DNA of 64,000 bases, from positions 186,001 through 250,000 of the forward strand of contig NZ_JBHSLA010000004.1 in assembly GCF_042657385.1 (NCBI RefSeq), in the 5' to 3' direction. The notes beneath the pieces are model-generated. The model had not been told where the DNA came from and did not search any database. It worked only from the letters and a program-made list of their open reading frames with translations. Shown here in pieces: positions 62,363-64,000 of this stretch. Positions within the stretch are counted from its first letter, which is position 1. Every line of letters begins with the position of its first letter. The translations under genes and the position numbers were made by a program. The stretch is from Algorimicrobium hallyeonense (GTDB lineage: Bacteria > Bacteroidota > Bacteroidia > Flavobacteriales > Flavobacteriaceae).

Positions 62363-63322
62363 ATGATAAAAGCTGGTGTTTTAGGCGCAGGCCATTTAGG
62401 TAAAATTCATTTACGGTTATTAAACCAATCTGATAAATATGAATTAGTTGGATTTTACGATGCAGATGAAGAAAATGCAAAGAAAGTAGAAGCTGAATTT
62501 GGATACAAATATTTCAACACTATTGAAGCGCTTATAGCCGCTGTTGATATGGTAGATATTGTAACTCCTACCCTTTCGCATTACGATTGTGCCAAAAAAG
62601 CTATTGCCAAAGGCAAGCATATTTTTATTGAAAAACCCATTACTAATACGATTGAAGAAGCTGAAGAAATTCGCGAACTTCTTGCCCAGCACAATATTCG
62701 TGGACAAGTTGGACATGTGGAGCGTTTTAATCCCGCTTTTATAGCGGTTAAAGATAAAATTGAAAACCCCATGTTTATTGAAGCGCACCGCTTAGCCGAA
62801 TTCAATCCGCGTGGCACAGATGTTCCTGTTGTTTTAGATTTAATGATTCATGATATTGATATTATTTTAAGTGTCGTAAAATCTAAAGTTAAAAGTGTTT
62901 CAGCAAGTGGTGTTTCGGTTATCAGTGACACACCAGATATTGCCAACGCTCGTATTGAGTTTGAAAATGGCTGCGTTGCCAATTTAACAGCCAGTCGTAT
63001 TTCTTTAAAAAACATGCGTAAAACACGTTTCTTTCAACGTGATGCTTACATTTCTGTCGATTTTCTAGAGAAGAAATGTGAAGTCGTAAAAATGAAAGAT
63101 GCACCAGAAATTCCAGGCGATTTTGATATGGTATTACAGAATGCGGAAGGTGTTAAAAAACAAATCTACTTTGATAATCCAGAGGTAACCACTAATAACG
63201 CCATTTTAGACGAATTGGAAACTTTTGCTGATGCTATTAAAAACAATACTAAACCCATTGTTACACTTCATGATGGCACAGAAGCTTTACGTGTAGCAAC
63301 CATGATTATAGAGCAGTTTTAA
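62363..63322 (+). CDS. Gfo/Idh/MocA family NAD(P)-dependent oxidoreductase
   Basis: A 319-residue dehydrogenase. The Rossmann motif GVLGAGHLGKIHLRLL is at the N-terminus, and the typical IFIEKPITNTIEEA (catalytic Lys of the EKP motif) follows near 95. The C-terminal part has the HVERFNPAF segment and DLMIHDIDIILSV. The substrate is unknown, probably a sugar or inositol derivative. It may be co-transcribed with the following dehydrogenase gene (143-bp gap). Confidence 0.9.
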   Translation: MIKAGVLGAGHLGKIHLRLLNQSDKYELVGFYDADEENAKKVEAEFGYKYFNTIEALIAAVDMVDIVTPTLSHYDCAKKAIAKGKHIFIEKPITNTIEEAEEIRELLAQHNIRGQVGHVERFNPAFIAVKDKIENPMFIEAHRLAEFNPRGTDVPVVLDLMIHDIDIILSVVKSKVKSVSASGVSVISDTPDIANARIEFENGCVANLTASRISLKNMRKTRFFQRDAYISVDFLEKKCEVVKMKDAPEIPGDFDMVLQNAEGVKKQIYFDNPEVTTNNAILDELETFADAIKNNTKPIVTLHDGTEALRVATMIIEQF

Positions 63323-63465
63323 TATGTTCCAACCGGAAAGAAGTGAATAATAACACAAACCAAAAGGTTTTAAAAAACAAACATCTCCGTACGAGATTAG
63401 TTGAAAGCTAAACAAGATAACATTAACAGCATTCCTTTTTTTAATAGGAATAAAAAGATTTTTTT

Positions 63466-64000
63466 ATGAAAAACATTGCAGTAATAGGAGCCGGAACCAT
63501 GGGAAATGGTATTGCACATACCTTTGCCCAAAGCGGTTTTAAAGTTCAATTAATTGATATTAGTGAAGCCTCATTAAAAAGAGGCATGGATACCATTTCT
63601 AAAAATTTAGATCGTATGGTTTCTAAAGAAAAAATTACAGAAGCGCAAAAGCAAGAAACACTAGATAATATTACCACTTATACAGATGTTGTAGAAGGTG
63701 TTGAATATGCGAGTTTAGTGGTGGAAGCAGCAACAGAAAATATTGATTTGAAGCTTAAAATTTTCAAGCAATTGGATGAGGCTTGTTCTGAAGATACGAT
63801 TTTGGCAACCAACACATCGTCTATTTCTATTACACAAATAGCAGCAGTTACCAACAGACCGAGCCAAGTAATTGGTATGCACTTTATGAATCCTGTGCCT
63901 ATTATGAAGTTAGTAGAAATTATTCGTGGCTATAACACGAGTGATGCTGTAACAAACACCATAATGGAGCTATCTAGAAAATTAGGAAAAACCCCAACGG
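63466..64000 (+). CDS. 3-hydroxybutyryl-CoA dehydrogenase (3' end outside the window)
   Basis: The first 178 codons of a 3-hydroxyacyl-CoA dehydrogenase. The NAD motif GAGTMGNGIAHTFAQSG is at the N-terminus, with the catalytic region ILATNTSSISITQIA and VIGMHFMNPVPIMKLVEII (active-site His). The enzyme works in fatty acid or butyrate metabolism and the family is about 280-300 residues. The frame is open to the window edge. Confidence 0.93.
   Translation, partial: MKNIAVIGAGTMGNGIAHTFAQSGFKVQLIDISEASLKRGMDTISKNLDRMVSKEKITEAQKQETLDNITTYTDVVEGVEYASLVVEAATENIDLKLKIFKQLDEACSEDTILATNTSSISITQIAAVTNRPSQVIGMHFMNPVPIMKLVEIIRGYNTSDAVTNTIMELSRKLGKTPT

Noticed and set aside
1..64000. CRISPR arrays, prophage, insertion sequences, rRNA and tRNA genes
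   Set aside because: No regularly spaced repeats, integrase or transposase reading frames, or cloverleaf sequences were seen on either strand.

Overview
The window looks like chromosome of a low-GC member of the Flavobacteriaceae (Bacteroidota). The evidence is the AT-rich composition, the lack of Shine-Dalgarno sites, -7 boxes of the form TAnnTTTG with a TTG/TTTG about 19 bp upstream, many short lipoproteins, a fused alpha/beta E1 ketoacid dehydrogenase, a YtxJ bacilliredoxin and a LytTR/propeller-kinase pair. Nearly everything is housekeeping or conserved accessory chromosome. I see no CRISPR array, prophage, insertion sequence, rRNA or tRNA. One structural RNA (SRP 4.5S RNA) is present with a textbook flavobacterial promoter.

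Layout. 1-7.6 kb: 3' part of an E1 dehydrogenase, DoxX, a DJ-1/PfpI protein, holA with a divergent stand-alone HsdR-N-type protein, a GT2 glycosyltransferase and an OmpA-family lipoprotein. 7.9-15.3 kb: a small ORF, a YciO/TsaC protein, a lipoprotein esterase, a UvrD-like helicase, an AsmA-like protein and a GltB-like FMN enzyme. 15.3-22.1 kb: a LytTR regulator with its propeller sensor kinase, a CPBP protease, a MopE-repeat lipoprotein, a decayed copy of that lipoprotein, and an Lgt-like paralogue with altered catalytic residues. 22.4-27.7 kb: two hypothetical genes, a membrane-protein pseudogene, two coupled patatins (one lacking the catalytic Asp) and an M1 peptidase.

27.8-39.4 kb: recG (with a short palindromic in-frame insertion), trmL, pheT, PAP2, a cold-shock protein, a DUF2007 protein, an ABC-F protein with one canonical ATP site, a thioredoxin-fold lipoprotein without active-site cysteines, a FSA/transaldolase and an SDR. 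39.5-50.5 kb: SRP RNA, a glutaminyl cyclase, a thioesterase, a beta-helix lipoprotein, a frameshifted lipoprotein gene, glyA, fahA, an SBF-type transporter and a pair of secreted proteins of unknown function. 50.7-64 kb: an amidohydrolase, YtxJ, clpB, an OmpW-like protein, deoC-deoD-phosphatase, a DUF6503-type lipoprotein, smpB, an NTF2-like secreted protein, a DUF1648 protein, pcm, a Gfo/Idh oxidoreductase and the start of a 3-hydroxyacyl-CoA dehydrogenase gene.

The best candidate for something undescribed is the lipoprotein/Lgt-paralogue pair at 20.6-22.1 kb. The substrate has an unusual lipobox, the neighbouring enzyme has lost several residues essential in E. coli Lgt, and a relic of a second substrate gene lies beside them. 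Other points of interest are the patatin pair, the intragenic palindromic element in recG, three pseudogenes, and a terminator-like hairpin across the 5' end of the sensor kinase gene. All assignments come from reading the sequence; no database search was run.
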